A stretch of DNA of 64,000 nucleotides from Chloracidobacterium sp. (GCA_016716365.1 JADJWM010000018.1:806001-870000), one strand, 5' to 3'; shown: positions 25,999 through 35,804, numbered from the stretch's first letter. Numbers and translations: made by a program. The notes: generated from the sequence alone by a model not told the origin.

Positions 25999-26718
25999 TT
26001 ATAATTCAGAAAATGCCCGCAGAAGGTTCACTTTTTCAGTCAATGCGGAATCCAGCATCTCACCGGAAAGCTCGTCCTGCGGATCCTTCTGCAGAATGAT
26101 AGTATACTCGGAAACCGCCTGATCGATCTCTCGGACGTTTCTGTCGAACGCGTCCCGAATATGTGCGTCCCATTTTGAACGACGTTCCATGACCCGCTTA
26201 TTCCAATAATCGATGACGGCCTGCTGTTCCTGCAGCCGCCGCAACCGTGCCTCCTGCGGGGATTCTATCAAGCCGACCTTGCTGAGAACCTTTTCAAATG
26301 TGGTCTCTTCAGCCCTTGAACGCGAAACGCTATCCTCGCCGGACGGTTCGAAATAGTTTCGTGTGCCTACGATCGTAAGCAGCGAACTTATCAGAGCAAT
26401 GCCGATCACGGCCGATGCAAGCTGCGAGAAGGTATAACCGCGAACGGAACGCTTCCGTGTTTCGGGAGGAGCATCGGGCGCGGGCCCCTCGCTTTCGATG
26501 ATGTTGTTGATCCTGCGCCAGAGAGCGTCGGGGTTCGGGGGCGTTCGTTCCTCAGCCGCGGGAACACGGCAAGAATCAAGAATGACTGCGAAATCCTCGC
26601 ACAGCTTTGCGCATTCGGCGCAAACGGACAGATGGGTCTGGATCGATTCCGATGTGGACCTTTCAACCTCGTCGTCAAGGAACTGGCTTAGATTTTCCTG
26701 ACATTCCTCGCAAGTCAT
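25999..26718 (-). CDS. Zinc-finger anti-sigma factor
   Basis: A 239-residue membrane protein. The N-terminus MTCEECQENLSQFLDDEVE with HLSVCAECAKLCEDF matches the HxxxCxxC zinc-binding anti-sigma (ZAS/zf-HC2) pattern. One membrane helix follows near residues 103-122 (LASAVIGIALISSLLTIVG), and then a coiled, charged extracytoplasmic part ending LTEKVNLLRAFSEL. It sits directly downstream of the ECF sigma gene, so it is expected to hold that sigma factor at the membrane until a signal arrives. Confidence 0.88.
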   Translation of the reverse strand: MTCEECQENLSQFLDDEVERSTSESIQTHLSVCAECAKLCEDFAVILDSCRVPAAEERTPPNPDALWRRINNIIESEGPAPDAPPETRKRSVRGYTFSQLASAVIGIALISSLLTIVGTRNYFEPSGEDSVSRSRAEETTFEKVLSKVGLIESPQEARLRRLQEQQAVIDYWNKRVMERRSKWDAHIRDAFDRNVREIDQAVSEYTIILQKDPQDELSGEMLDSALTEKVNLLRAFSEL

Positions 26719-26837
26719 TTCAATAAACGGATATCGCTCGTGCGGCCAATTTGACCGGACACGTCAGCACGGACAGACAAATTGAATTCGCCGTATTCAA
26801 ACAAGATAGATTAGGCGACACACGCGATGGTTGCCTG

Positions 26838-27512
26838 TCAATCGGAAGTTTTTTGCTCTTTCTGTTTGACCAACAACCCGCGCAATTTCAGGCGGGCTTT
26901 GTGAAGTTGGGACTTGGAAGTACCGACCGAAATGCTGAGCAGGCGGGCCACCTCTTCGTGTTCATATCCCTCGACGTCGTGAAGGATGAAAACATTGCGA
27001 TACCCGTTGGGAAGCTCGGCGATCGCGTTCTTCAACGCGATCCGGTCGATCACCTGCATTTTCCTTGGATTCGATGATCCGGTGACAGTCTGTTCGGGCA
27101 TTTCGCCATCTTCGGACGTGCGCTCGTTCTTCACGCTTCGCCGGCGAAAATGCATCAGAACCTGGTTGACCGTCAGGCGGTGAAGCCAGGTTGAAAAGGC
27201 CGAATCACCGCGAAAACTTCCGATCTTTCGATAAAGTTGAATAAAGACTTCCTGTGTAAGATCTTCGGCTTCGGTTTGACTGTTTGTCATGCGGAGGGCG
27301 AGGCTGTAGGAGCGTCGGTGATAGCGTTGGTAGATCAATTCGAACGCACCGAGATTGCCGCCGGCCGCCAATCTGCATAGTTCAAGGTCGGACAAGGAAG
27401 GATCGACACCATCGGCTTCAAGATCGGCCGGTGCATGAAAAACAGGGACCTCAAGGCCCTTCTCATAAGCGAACGGTTGATCCTGTTCGATCGCCGCGGC
27501 TGTGGAATCCAT
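26838..27512 (-). CDS. ECF RNA polymerase sigma factor (RpoE-like)
   Basis: A 224-residue sigma factor with regions 2 and 4. Region 2: FELIYQRYHRRSYSLALRM, AEDLTQEVFIQLYRKIGSFRGDSAFSTWLHRLTVN. Region 4: LKNAIAELPNGYRNVFILHDVEGYEHEEVARLLSISVGTSKSQLHKARLKLR. About 40 extra N-terminal residues precede region 2. It is followed by its likely anti-sigma factor and two adhesin-like genes, which are probable members of its regulon. Confidence 0.93.
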   Translation of the reverse strand: MDSTAAAIEQDQPFAYEKGLEVPVFHAPADLEADGVDPSLSDLELCRLAAGGNLGAFELIYQRYHRRSYSLALRMTNSQTEAEDLTQEVFIQLYRKIGSFRGDSAFSTWLHRLTVNQVLMHFRRRSVKNERTSEDGEMPEQTVTGSSNPRKMQVIDRIALKNAIAELPNGYRNVFILHDVEGYEHEEVARLLSISVGTSKSQLHKARLKLRGLLVKQKEQKTSD

Positions 27513-27755
27513 CCTTAACCCTCGCAGACTATCCGAATTTAGAAGATCTTTCGAACCTATGATGACCTACCTCCGGCTGCCGGTTGCTTTGGCGGACCCC
27601 GTCAGGTTTCCGGCCAAAATGGGGAATTACGTGATTCTATGATGATTTTGCGGAAAGGTAAAGAAGTTTTGTTCAAATTTTGAGAGGGGGCCAAGAAAGA
27701 GCTGGACCGCGCCACTGAGGCGACAACGGCGATCACCGGTCCGACCGAAGAGAGA

Positions 27756-27784
27756 AAAGCCCCGAAGATGTCCCTCGGGGCTTT
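27756..27784 (-). terminator. Terminator after the SdrD-like gene
   Basis: AAAGCCCCGA and TCGGGGCTTT form a perfect 10-bp arm pair around a 9-nt loop. Read on the minus strand the stem is followed by TTCTCT. It is placed about 40 nt past the stop of the gene ending at 27826; the A/T ends make it potentially bidirectional. Confidence 0.75.
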
Positions 27785-27825
27785 GGCCTTGGAGTGGTTT
27801 CGAAACAGACGAACTTTGATCGCCT

Positions 27826-29718
27826 TTAGGGCTCAGGTACGAAGTCCAATCCGGTCAACTCTTCGACCAGCGTGATCGACCTCGGCTCATAGCGGAACCG
27901 TTTATGCGAGACCCGTACGACGTAGAGAGTGTTCACCTCGAGGGCGTCCATGTAGAAGTAACCGAACGGGTTCGTAATGGCCGTCCTTGCAGAGCCGTCC
28001 GGGCCGACGATCGTGATGAATGCTCTAGGAGCCCCGCGTCCCTGGTCATCGAGCACCCGGCCGGACACCGAAACATCGGCCGCGGTGGTTCCGGCCGAAA
28101 CCGGTTGGATCGCCGAGCCGAAACCGAGGCTTTCATACCCTGCGGCGTCGATCGAGACGAAATTGATCGTTATTGTGCGATTCCCGTCGAAGGGATCGAT
28201 CAATACCGTTTGCAGCGGGTTGCCTGCGCTATCTGCCGGAATGACGACGCCGCCCGGCGGGAAGGTTCCCGCCGTGTATGGTGTCCCGTTGATGGTGAGT
28301 GTCGTCACCTCATTCGGGAACGCGATGATCCTGATCGAAACAACGGTGCCCGGTGACGGGTCGGATGCGGTGAAGGTTGCCGCCGGGACCGTAATGTTAT
28401 TGGTGCCGCCGGGATTGACTTGTGCAGGGGCCGTGCTGGTGCCGGCCGAAGGACGCTGCTCGATACCAAAATTGGCGTTCGTCAGCGAGGAGGACGCGAC
28501 CGTGATCGGCAGGTGGCCGTTAGGCGTTCCATCGCTTCCCGAACCGGCTCCAAGATTCTCGCCGGTGTTCACCCATCCCGCAGGCAAAGTGGTTGCTGGT
28601 GCCGGGTCCGATTCGACACCCTGTACGGTCGAGATCTGCACCTGATAATTCCCGCTGACAACCGTCGGAAAACTGTACGTGCCGTTCGAGTTGACGGTCA
28701 CCGACGACACGACATTTCCGTTCGTATCGAGTAGATTCGCGAACAGCTGTGTGCTGCTCGGAAGGCCCAACCCGATGCCGTTCACTGTCAGGTCTGAAAG
28801 GCCGTTCGCGTCGTTGAACACTGTTCCGCTCACGGCGGCCGAAACGAAATTCTGGCCGAAGTTGATCTGGCAGGCCAGGTTCAGCGATCCGTAGCGATCC
28901 TCGGAGGATCCGCCGTTGGTGCAGTTTCCGGTGGTGGAGAAAGAGAATGTCCAGTCAAATTGAGTGATATTGATATAGAGGGCCGCATTTGAATAGTTGG
29001 CCCCCGTGCCGATCCCCGATTGGGTCGTCGTCGGCCCAGTCACTACATTGCCAGCGATCGTTTGATTCGTGACCGCTGCCCTTAAGATCTGGTTGAAACC
29101 ATTGGAATAGGTCACGGATTCCCTAAGGCCCCCGCAGGCTCCCGAACCGTCATTGTCAACCGAGGTTGCGGCGATCGTAATGACCCGCGGTGTTGTGGTC
29201 CCATTGTCCACAAACTGGATCCTGTAGGTTATGCTCCCGTTCCAAGGAGCATTCGAAATGAAGTTGTTGCTTTCCTGCTCGAGACTCGGCTGAAGGTTGT
29301 CATCGAAGCCAGCCGTACTGCCGGGCGTATCTGCGTTTCGGAACGTGGTCGCGCTGCTGTCGTGATTGTTCGAATAACTGAGAACGGTAACGAGAGCGTC
29401 GATAAACGTTCCGTCAGGCGCAACGCCGACGTTAGGATATCGATAAACGACGCCAACGGTATTATTAGTTCCCGATTCGATCGTTCGCCCCGACGCATTA
29501 AAGGTCACCGAGGTTACTGAGATTCCGTTACACGGTATCGCCATCACGGATAACCGCGACTCGAAGTCGGAACAGACCGTCGTTCCCGGCGAAGCATAAA
29601 AAACAGATCGCTCTTTGGGCGCGAGAATTCCTCCATCGCTTCCGAACGCCGATACTGGGCCGGAAGCTACACACAGTAAACAAGTTACAAGGGTAATTAT
29701 CAGATTCTTGGGTTTCAT
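27826..29718 (-). CDS. Large secreted protein with SdrD B-like and carboxypeptidase-regulatory-like domains
   Basis: 630 residues with a signal peptide (ITLVTCLLCVASGPVSAFG). The N-terminal 270 residues are a Thr/Asn/Ser-rich beta region without recognised family. Residues about 290-410 resemble an SdrD B/Cna-B type repeat (VSGTVFNDANGLSDLTVNG, GTYSFPTVVSGNYQVQI, LPAGWVNTGENLGAGSGSDG). The C-terminal about 80 residues (VSGRVLDDQGRGAPRAFITIVGPDG...FGYFYMDALEVNTLYVVRVSHKRFRYEP) are a carboxypeptidase regulatory-like domain. This suggests a surface or secreted structural protein. It lies downstream of the sigma operon but with its own terminator and a long gap, so co-regulation is only possible. 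Confidence 0.82.
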   Translation of the reverse strand: MKPKNLIITLVTCLLCVASGPVSAFGSDGGILAPKERSVFYASPGTTVCSDFESRLSVMAIPCNGISVTSVTFNASGRTIESGTNNTVGVVYRYPNVGVAPDGTFIDALVTVLSYSNNHDSSATTFRNADTPGSTAGFDDNLQPSLEQESNNFISNAPWNGSITYRIQFVDNGTTTPRVITIAATSVDNDGSGACGGLRESVTYSNGFNQILRAAVTNQTIAGNVVTGPTTTQSGIGTGANYSNAALYINITQFDWTFSFSTTGNCTNGGSSEDRYGSLNLACQINFGQNFVSAAVSGTVFNDANGLSDLTVNGIGLGLPSSTQLFANLLDTNGNVVSSVTVNSNGTYSFPTVVSGNYQVQISTVQGVESDPAPATTLPAGWVNTGENLGAGSGSDGTPNGHLPITVASSSLTNANFGIEQRPSAGTSTAPAQVNPGGTNNITVPAATFTASDPSPGTVVSIRIIAFPNEVTTLTINGTPYTAGTFPPGGVVIPADSAGNPLQTVLIDPFDGNRTITINFVSIDAAGYESLGFGSAIQPVSAGTTAADVSVSGRVLDDQGRGAPRAFITIVGPDGSARTAITNPFGYFYMDALEVNTLYVVRVSHKRFRYEPRSITLVEELTGLDFVPEP

Positions 29719-30141
29719 GGTCAGTCAGTATGAAGGTCCTCAATACCGCGGAACCTAGTGTTCAATGGGTCTGAATTATTGAAATCAGTTAACGGGCGCG
29801 GCCGCGGCTTAAGCGCCTAGCCGGATGGAAGAAGCATTAAAATACAGGAATGTAGGCGAAAATGCAACTAAAATCTTCAACTTGACCTGCAAATATTAAC
29901 AAATGACCTTAATAAATAAGCAGCCATCAGGTGTCAATCCTTTTAACGAACGCTTAAGGAAACACATGGCGCTTAACGTTTCCGGTGCGGCGAACGGCTT
30001 TCTCCTAAAAACGGTCAGACGCTCAGCCTTTGGGCTGCGCGGTTCGTGTGTGCTTATCGATGGGTCGCCCCACATTTATGAATATGAACAAAATGCGTTA
30101 TTCTTGTTCGGCTCAGTCGAACCCCTTTTCAACGAGATCGT
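29719..30141. other. Intergenic region between divergent SdrD-like and comM genes
   Basis: About 420 nt, AT-richer than its neighbours around 29820-29960. It should hold promoters for both genes. A 95-residue open frame (29903-30190) crosses into the comM start but has no family features. No clear hairpin or repeat was seen. Confidence 0.45.
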
Positions 30142-31710
30142 ATGCTCTTCCTCACTCAGTCAGCGGCTGTTTACGGCATCGATGCCCTGATAGTCGATAT
30201 TGAGGTCAACCTCCAACCGGTCCCGAAAGAGGGTGATTCGGCCCCTCCATTCACGATCGTCGGACTGCCGGATACCGCCATCCGAGAGTCTCGGGAACGG
30301 ATCAAGGCCGCGATCAAGAACAGCGGCTTCTTTTTCCCGTTTCACAAGACAACCGTCAATCTTGCTCCGGCCGACGTCCGCAAAGAAGGGGCGAGCTTTG
30401 ACCTTCCGGTGGCCCTTGGGATCCTCGGGGCGGGCGGCGACCTGGGCGACATTGAAAAAGCCGGAACTATCCTCAGCATCGGGGAACTCTCGCTTGACGG
30501 CCGGGTTCGACCGGTCCGGGGTGCGTTGTCGATCGCACTCGCTGCACGTGAGAATGGGATGACCGATCTGCTTGTCCCCGAAGAGAACGCGACCGAAGCG
30601 GCCGTCGTTCAAGGGGTGAATGTCTATCCGATCAGGGACCTGCGAGAAGCAGCGGGATTGGTCACTGACCTGTGCGGCCCGCAGGTCCCGCTACTCCGGC
30701 CGTTGACTCTGGACCTGAGCAAGTTCAGATCTGAAGACACAAAGTACAAAGCCGATTTCTCGGATGTTCGCGGACAGCAGACGGCCAAGCGTGCCCTCGA
30801 GGTCGCAAGTGCCGGTGGTCATAATATCTTGTTCATTGGGCCGCCCGGAGCGGGCAAGACGATGCTTGCAAAGAGGCTGCCCACGATCTTGCCGCCGCTC
30901 GAGTTTGAAGAGGCTCTTGAGATAACGAAGATCCATTCGGTCGCCGGCCTGACAGGGAAGGCTGGCTTGGTGCGGGAGCGGCCGTTCAAATCGCCGCACC
31001 ATACTGTGTCGCAGGCCGGCTTGATCGGCGGAGGGTCTATCCCGCGGCCCGGCGAGGTCTCGCTGGCCCATCTTGGTGTCTTATTCCTCGATGAACTTCC
31101 CGAATTCGATCGGAGTGTCCTTGAAGTCCTGCGACAGCCGATGGAGGACAAGCAGGTAACGATCTCCCGGGCTGCAAGTTCACTTACTTTTCCATCGAAT
31201 TTCACGCTGGTCGCGTCCATGAATCCGTGCCCGTGCGGTTATTTCGGCTCGACACGCGAATGCAATTGCTCGCCGATGCAGATCCAGAGATATGTTGGAA
31301 AGATCTCAGGCCCGCTGATGGACCGAATAGACATTCATATCGACGTTCCGGCGGTCAAATATAAGGAGCTGCGCGGAAAGGGAACCGAGAATATCGAAGG
31401 ATCCGGGACCGTGCGGGAACGGGTGATACGGGCTCGAGAGATACAGAACCGGCGGTTCGGCGGCAACGGTATTTATTCAAATTCGTCGATGTCGGCGCCG
31501 CAGATCAGGCAATATTGTGAATTGGACCAGGAAAGCGAAGCCCTTTTGGAGAAAGCGATGCAGAGGCAAGGCCTATCAGCAAGAGCCCATGACCGGATCC
31601 TTAAGGTCGCCCGAACGATAGCTGACCTTGCGGGCAGCGAACCGATCACGCCGTCCCATTTGAGCGAGGCGATAAACTATCGATCGCTCGACAGGAATTA
31701 CTGGTCCTAG
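30142..31710 (+). CDS. comM: YifB/ComM family Mg-chelatase-like AAA+ ATPase
   Basis: Hexameric helicase-like AAA+ protein; ComM drives branch migration during natural transformation in characterised species. 522 residues. The N-terminal ChlI domain shows GIDALIVDIEVNLQP, GLPDTAIRESRERIKAAI and DLPVALGIL. Walker A is GPPGAGKT (residues 233-240) and Walker B LFLDELPEF. The zinc-like loop MNPCPCGYFG...CNCSP and the C-terminal domain LSARAHDRILKVARTIADL complete it. The start ATG follows no strong ribosome binding site, but the family N-terminus (SAAVYGIDA) fits. Confidence 0.95.
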   Translation: MLFLTQSAAVYGIDALIVDIEVNLQPVPKEGDSAPPFTIVGLPDTAIRESRERIKAAIKNSGFFFPFHKTTVNLAPADVRKEGASFDLPVALGILGAGGDLGDIEKAGTILSIGELSLDGRVRPVRGALSIALAARENGMTDLLVPEENATEAAVVQGVNVYPIRDLREAAGLVTDLCGPQVPLLRPLTLDLSKFRSEDTKYKADFSDVRGQQTAKRALEVASAGGHNILFIGPPGAGKTMLAKRLPTILPPLEFEEALEITKIHSVAGLTGKAGLVRERPFKSPHHTVSQAGLIGGGSIPRPGEVSLAHLGVLFLDELPEFDRSVLEVLRQPMEDKQVTISRAASSLTFPSNFTLVASMNPCPCGYFGSTRECNCSPMQIQRYVGKISGPLMDRIDIHIDVPAVKYKELRGKGTENIEGSGTVRERVIRAREIQNRRFGGNGIYSNSSMSAPQIRQYCELDQESEALLEKAMQRQGLSARAHDRILKVARTIADLAGSEPITPSHLSEAINYRSLDRNYWS

Positions 31711-31924
31711 ACTCGATCTCGCTCGGGCCGGAGATAAGCGGCATCGACGCCGGCGATCGCCGTTAAAGCCGTGACTGCCCAACCGAAAGTGCGCCGGGCG
31801 GCTCCGGAATCAGGACGTACCGTATCTATACTCGGGAACGATGTTAGTTGGACTTAATCGGCCCCATCTGCAAGAATTAGGAACGCTGTAAATTTAATGA
31901 GTGCATAAGTTCCCGTAATTGCTG

Positions 31925-33754
31925 ATGGTCGCTGCAAACCTCATCGGATTCGAAACGATCCCGCAAACATTACCGTCATTCTGTATCGAGTCATTTCGCC
32001 GCAATGCGAAGTCCGATGCTCTTGCGTATAAATTGGGCGAGGTTTGGACGTATTTGTCGGGCCCCGAGGCCATCGAAAGGGTCAAACGGATCGCGGCCGG
32101 CCTTGCCGCACTCGGGGTAAAGGCCGGCGACCGCATCGCCATAATCTCGGAGAATCGGCCCGAATGGTCGCTGACGGACCTTGCAATTTTGTCGCTGCGG
32201 GCCGTTACGGTTCCGATATATACGACGCAGGCGGTCGAGCAAATTCGCTACATCCTTGAGGACTCGGGAGCGAAAATGCTCTTTGTTTCGGGCAAGAAGC
32301 TCTTCAAGCACGCCGAGGCCGCGATCCAATCGGTCGAACGGATCGAGCGGGTCATATTCTTCGATCCAAACGACGAATTACGCGAGAACGCGCGTTCGAT
32401 GACCCTCGGCGATCTTGAAACGGCCGGGACCAATTTCGAACGCGATTCCGGACAGACGTTCGACGAACTTCTCGCACAGGTAAAAGAGGATGATCTTGCA
32501 ACTATCATCTACACGTCCGGAACCACCGGCGAACCGAAGGGCGTGATGCTCGACCACGGCAATTTTGTCTCGAACGTCATTGCGATCTCAAAAGGGCTTC
32601 CGATCCGGGGCACCGACCGGTCGCTCGCCGTTCTGCCCTTATCCCACATTTTCGAACGAACCGTTTTCTACGTTCTTTGTGCGAACGGCGTTTCGGTCCA
32701 TTACTGTGCCGCGTTCGATCAGATCGCATCCCACCTGCAGGAGGTCAAGCCGACGATCATGACGGCGGTGCCGCGGTTGTTCGAGCAGGTTTATCACAAG
32801 ATCGTCAAAAAGGGCCGGGCGGCGGGCGGTTGGAAGACGAAGCTGTTCGAATGGTCGCTCGAGGTCGGTCAGGAATATTGGGCAGCGAAGGACATGCATC
32901 GCTCGGTTTCGCCTGCCCTGGCGGCGAAACACGCCATAGCCAACCGGCTGGTCTTTTCAAAATGGCGGACCGGTGTGGGCGGTGAACTCCGATTCTTCGT
33001 GTCGGGCGGAGCTCCGCTTTCGAAACGACTCTCCTACGCGTTCTGGGCGGCCGGCATCCCGATACTCCAGGGCTACGGGATGACCGAGGCCTGTGTTACC
33101 TGCGCGAACCGGCCTGAGGACAACAAGGTAGGATCGATCGGAACGCCTTTCGAAGGTATCGAGATGAAGATCGCCGAGAAGGACGGCGAGATCTTGATCC
33201 GCGGCCGGAACGTGATGAAGGGCTATTTCAACAAGCCCGATGAGACGGCTCGGGTCATCGATGAAGATGGGTATTACCACACAGGCGACGTCGGGTATGA
33301 AGACGAGGACGGGCACTTTTACGTCACCGACCGCCTGAAAGACCTATTTAAACTATCAAACGGCAAGTACGTCGCACCGCTTCAGGTCGAAAGCCTTCTG
33401 AAGCAAAGCCCCCTGATCTCGCAGCCGGTGGTTGTCGGGTCGGGCCGAAAGCAGGTCGGCGCGTTGATCGTACCGGACTGGGAGGCTCTTAAGGAAACTC
33501 TGAAAGAAGAGGGATTCGCCGCCGAGGGCTCGCGGGAGGAGCTTTGCGAGAATCCGCATGTGATAAAGCGTGTCCAGCGTGACGCTGTAGACCTGACTCG
33601 CGAAATGAGCGACTTCGAACGAGTGAAGCGTGTCTACCTCCTGCCCCGCGAATTCTCCATCGACAAGGGCGAAATGACACCCACCCTCAAGATCAAACGC
33701 AGCGTGATCGACGAGAAATACCAAGAGGCGATCGACGAGATCTGCGGGAGTTGA
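31925..33754 (+). CDS. Long-chain fatty acid--CoA ligase (AMP-forming)
   Basis: About 609 residues. Activates fatty acids to acyl-CoA via acyl-adenylate. Core motifs: the P-loop IIYTSGTTGEPKGVMLDHGN, PLSHIFERT, the FVSGGAPLSK and GYGMTEACVTC adenylate segments, YHTGDVGYEDEDG, and the hinge DRLKDLFKLSNGKYVAP with Lys. The shape (PLSHIFERTV, KLFEWSLEVG) fits the long-chain FadD15-type branch. The ATG at 31925 is chosen over a TTG two codons upstream; neither has a good ribosome site. The gene appears monocistronic. Confidence 0.92.
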   Translation: MVAANLIGFETIPQTLPSFCIESFRRNAKSDALAYKLGEVWTYLSGPEAIERVKRIAAGLAALGVKAGDRIAIISENRPEWSLTDLAILSLRAVTVPIYTTQAVEQIRYILEDSGAKMLFVSGKKLFKHAEAAIQSVERIERVIFFDPNDELRENARSMTLGDLETAGTNFERDSGQTFDELLAQVKEDDLATIIYTSGTTGEPKGVMLDHGNFVSNVIAISKGLPIRGTDRSLAVLPLSHIFERTVFYVLCANGVSVHYCAAFDQIASHLQEVKPTIMTAVPRLFEQVYHKIVKKGRAAGGWKTKLFEWSLEVGQEYWAAKDMHRSVSPALAAKHAIANRLVFSKWRTGVGGELRFFVSGGAPLSKRLSYAFWAAGIPILQGYGMTEACVTCANRPEDNKVGSIGTPFEGIEMKIAEKDGEILIRGRNVMKGYFNKPDETARVIDEDGYYHTGDVGYEDEDGHFYVTDRLKDLFKLSNGKYVAPLQVESLLKQSPLISQPVVVGSGRKQVGALIVPDWEALKETLKEEGFAAEGSREELCENPHVIKRVQRDAVDLTREMSDFERVKRVYLLPREFSIDKGEMTPTLKIKRSVIDEKYQEAIDEICGS

Positions 33755-33815
33755 ACTGAACGCCTCTCTGTTTTGGGACCAGGCCCCGGTCAGCGAGGCA
33801 GACACAGAATTCTCG

Positions 33816-34109
33816 TTAGTATCGATCGTCTTCGATCAGGTCGTCGAAAAGAGGGTCCGACGCCCGTCTGGTCAGGATGGCTTCAGCGAGCTCAAAAAGC
33901 GGCTGCGGTATCGGGGCTGCAGCGGGCGGGGCTTCGTTCTCAGACGCGGGGGGATAATTCTCATAGAATTCGACTTCCGCGGTGCAGAAGTCGCAATTGG
34001 CGAGGTGCCTTCGGATGTAGCCGCCGTCGATAGGGCCGATATCGCCTAATTGAAAGGCGAGCAGGTCGTCCGACGCCGGACACTCTTCACTTTTACAAAA
34101 TTCTGCCAT
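33816..34109 (-). CDS. Small putative zinc-finger protein (anti-sigma-like N-terminus only)
   Basis: 97 residues: MAEFCKSEECPASDDLLAFQ...RRHLANCDFCTAEVEFYENYPP, then a Pro/Ala linker and an acidic end. The HxxxCxxC spacing (HLANCDFC) is the anti-sigma zinc-finger pattern, but there is no membrane segment and no sigma gene directly beside it. It may be a soluble anti-sigma factor or a stand-alone zinc finger. The next gene over (34631, divergent) encodes a sigma-like protein, which could be a partner; this is a guess. Confidence 0.6.
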   Translation of the reverse strand: MAEFCKSEECPASDDLLAFQLGDIGPIDGGYIRRHLANCDFCTAEVEFYENYPPASENEAPPAAAPIPQPLFELAEAILTRRASDPLFDDLIEDDRY

Positions 34110-34630
34110 TACAAAAACACTACTTGCCGCGGCCCGCCGCCATCTCTGCTGTTAAGTGGATAACCGGGCACGGCATAGGCGCTCGCCTCTATATATTAGA
34201 GAAATCGGTAATCCCCGGCACCTTCCAAAACTGAATTCGGCCTCGAGCGCCTCTTCAGGCCCTTTCGCCCGCACCGGTCAGCCATCGATGTTAAGACCAA
34301 TAATACCTTGATTTATCCAGAGTGTTTACTAAATACACAACAATGCAAAAACTTGTTGCTCAAATCGTCGATAATTGCTACTATCTAAATGTTGGCAGAG
34401 TGGCCTATCCGGCTCATTGCCCACCAGCCAGACAGCCGCGGGCTCGGCGGCGAACATTAAATTCTATCTACTCGACTAATCTTGCAAACGGTCGGTAATC
34501 CAATGGTTTACCGCATTGATCCGGAGTTCGCTTTCCCACACGGCCCTTGTGCTTGATCGACGGCATTGTTTACAAGTCCAACGCCCCGGCCACCCCTGAA
34601 AACCCCCGGATAACCTGGCAAGTTTCAATT
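34110..34630. other. Long intergenic region, AT-rich in the middle
   Basis: About 520 nt between two divergent genes. The middle (34300-34400) is AT-rich and is where promoters are expected. There is no clear promoter pair and no convincing RNA gene. An in-frame extension of the downstream gene reaches back to a TTG at 34547. Confidence 0.45.
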
Positions 34631-35782
34631 ATGAAGGCGCTCAACAACAAGGAAAACGTCTCCAAACCTGCCCCCGTACGTCAACACAAAGTTGGCAAGT
34701 GGAATGAGATCCTCACAAGTTCCGATGTAAACCAGATCTGGATCGAGTTACATCGGATCGTCTCGTCCCACCCCTTGGTCCGAGCGTCGAAGCGTGCCGG
34801 CTTCATCGTCGAAGAGGGCAAGTACAACGCCTACACCGATCTGACGCAGGAGCTGTTCGTCGCACTGCTCAGTAAAGAGCGATTTCAGCACTACCTGGAC
34901 ACCGGGATGTCCGATGCCGAGGTCGAAGCCGAGATCAGCCAGATCGAGTTGACGAACATGCTGACCGCCGAGCTTCGGAAACGCTATCCGGAGTCGTACC
35001 GCCTGGCCCGCCGCATCTCGACACTGATCCAATCGAGCGCGACCTTCAAAAGATTCGACAACATCAACAACCCCGAGGCACATCGCCGTCTTGCCGACCG
35101 GCTTTACGGACTTTCCGAATGGAAGATCCAAAAAATGCACCGGGATGTTCAGGAAATGCAGGAGAGGGTCAAGGTCGTTCCATTCCACAATCGAGACACT
35201 CGAATGGTCGGCTGTACCGGCGATGCACAGATCGTGATCAGCAATGTCGAACTCGAAAAACTGATCATCCGCGTCTTTAAGGCGATCGATTCGCCGGTCG
35301 ATGTCCGTTCGCTGCGTTCGTTTGTGATGTCGCGGCTGCCGATCATGGACATCCATCTGGTGCCGGTCGGCGGCTCGGGCGAGAGCGACGACGACGACAA
35401 GATGTCGTTCGAGATTCCTGACACCCGCGAAACTCCGGAAGAAGGATTCTTCCGCGGCGAGGCCGAGATCGAGGCCGCCGGATTCGTCGACAGTTTTCTT
35501 GCCAGCCTGCACCGCTCCGTTCGCGGCAAGGTCAAACAATACGACCGCATGATCAGCGTCCTGTGGCACTGCTATTTGGTCTCAAACGGCGGGACCCAGC
35601 TCGAGGTTGCGGAGATGCTCGGAGTTTCAGATTCGCTGGTGTCGGATTATCGAAAACGCATCGAAGCCAACCTCCAGCAGCTCTCTTTCGACGGCGTCAA
35701 CGAAGCCCGGCAGTTCGAAAAAGCCCTGAAAAGACGGGTCAAGTCGATCCTCTCGGAAGTGAAAGAACAGGTCGTCGCCTAA
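34631..35782 (+). CDS. Divergent sigma-like regulator with C-terminal HTH
   Basis: 383 residues from the ATG at 34631 (the frame is open from 34547). The segment YTDLTQELFVALLSKERFQHYL resembles the DxxQE..L core of sigma region 2. The C-terminus SNGGTQLEVAEMLGVSDSLVSDYRKRIEANLQQLS is a region-4-type helix-turn-helix. Between them lie about 230 residues that do not look like any sigma factor, including an acidic block (GESDDDDKMSFEIPD). No membrane segments. It may be an unusual sigma-70-family protein or a DNA-binding regulator derived from one. A terminator follows 20 nt after the stop. Confidence 0.6.
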   Translation: MKALNNKENVSKPAPVRQHKVGKWNEILTSSDVNQIWIELHRIVSSHPLVRASKRAGFIVEEGKYNAYTDLTQELFVALLSKERFQHYLDTGMSDAEVEAEISQIELTNMLTAELRKRYPESYRLARRISTLIQSSATFKRFDNINNPEAHRRLADRLYGLSEWKIQKMHRDVQEMQERVKVVPFHNRDTRMVGCTGDAQIVISNVELEKLIIRVFKAIDSPVDVRSLRSFVMSRLPIMDIHLVPVGGSGESDDDDKMSFEIPDTRETPEEGFFRGEAEIEAAGFVDSFLASLHRSVRGKVKQYDRMISVLWHCYLVSNGGTQLEVAEMLGVSDSLVSDYRKRIEANLQQLSFDGVNEARQFEKALKRRVKSILSEVKEQVVA

Positions 35783-35804
35783 ACTAACGATCGTCAATTG
35801 GACC

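Noticed and set aside
29903..30190. A 95-residue plus-strand open frame overlapping the comM start
   Set aside because: No family, weak start, and it runs into the well-supported comM gene.
34380..34430. A tRNA-like stretch (GTTGGCAGAGTGGCC)
   Set aside because: The D-arm-like words are there, but no anticodon stem, T-loop consensus (GGTTCGA) or acceptor pairing follows.
34748..35569. A 273-residue open frame on the minus strand
   Set aside because: Overlaps the sigma-like gene and reads like its complement; no start signal or family motif.
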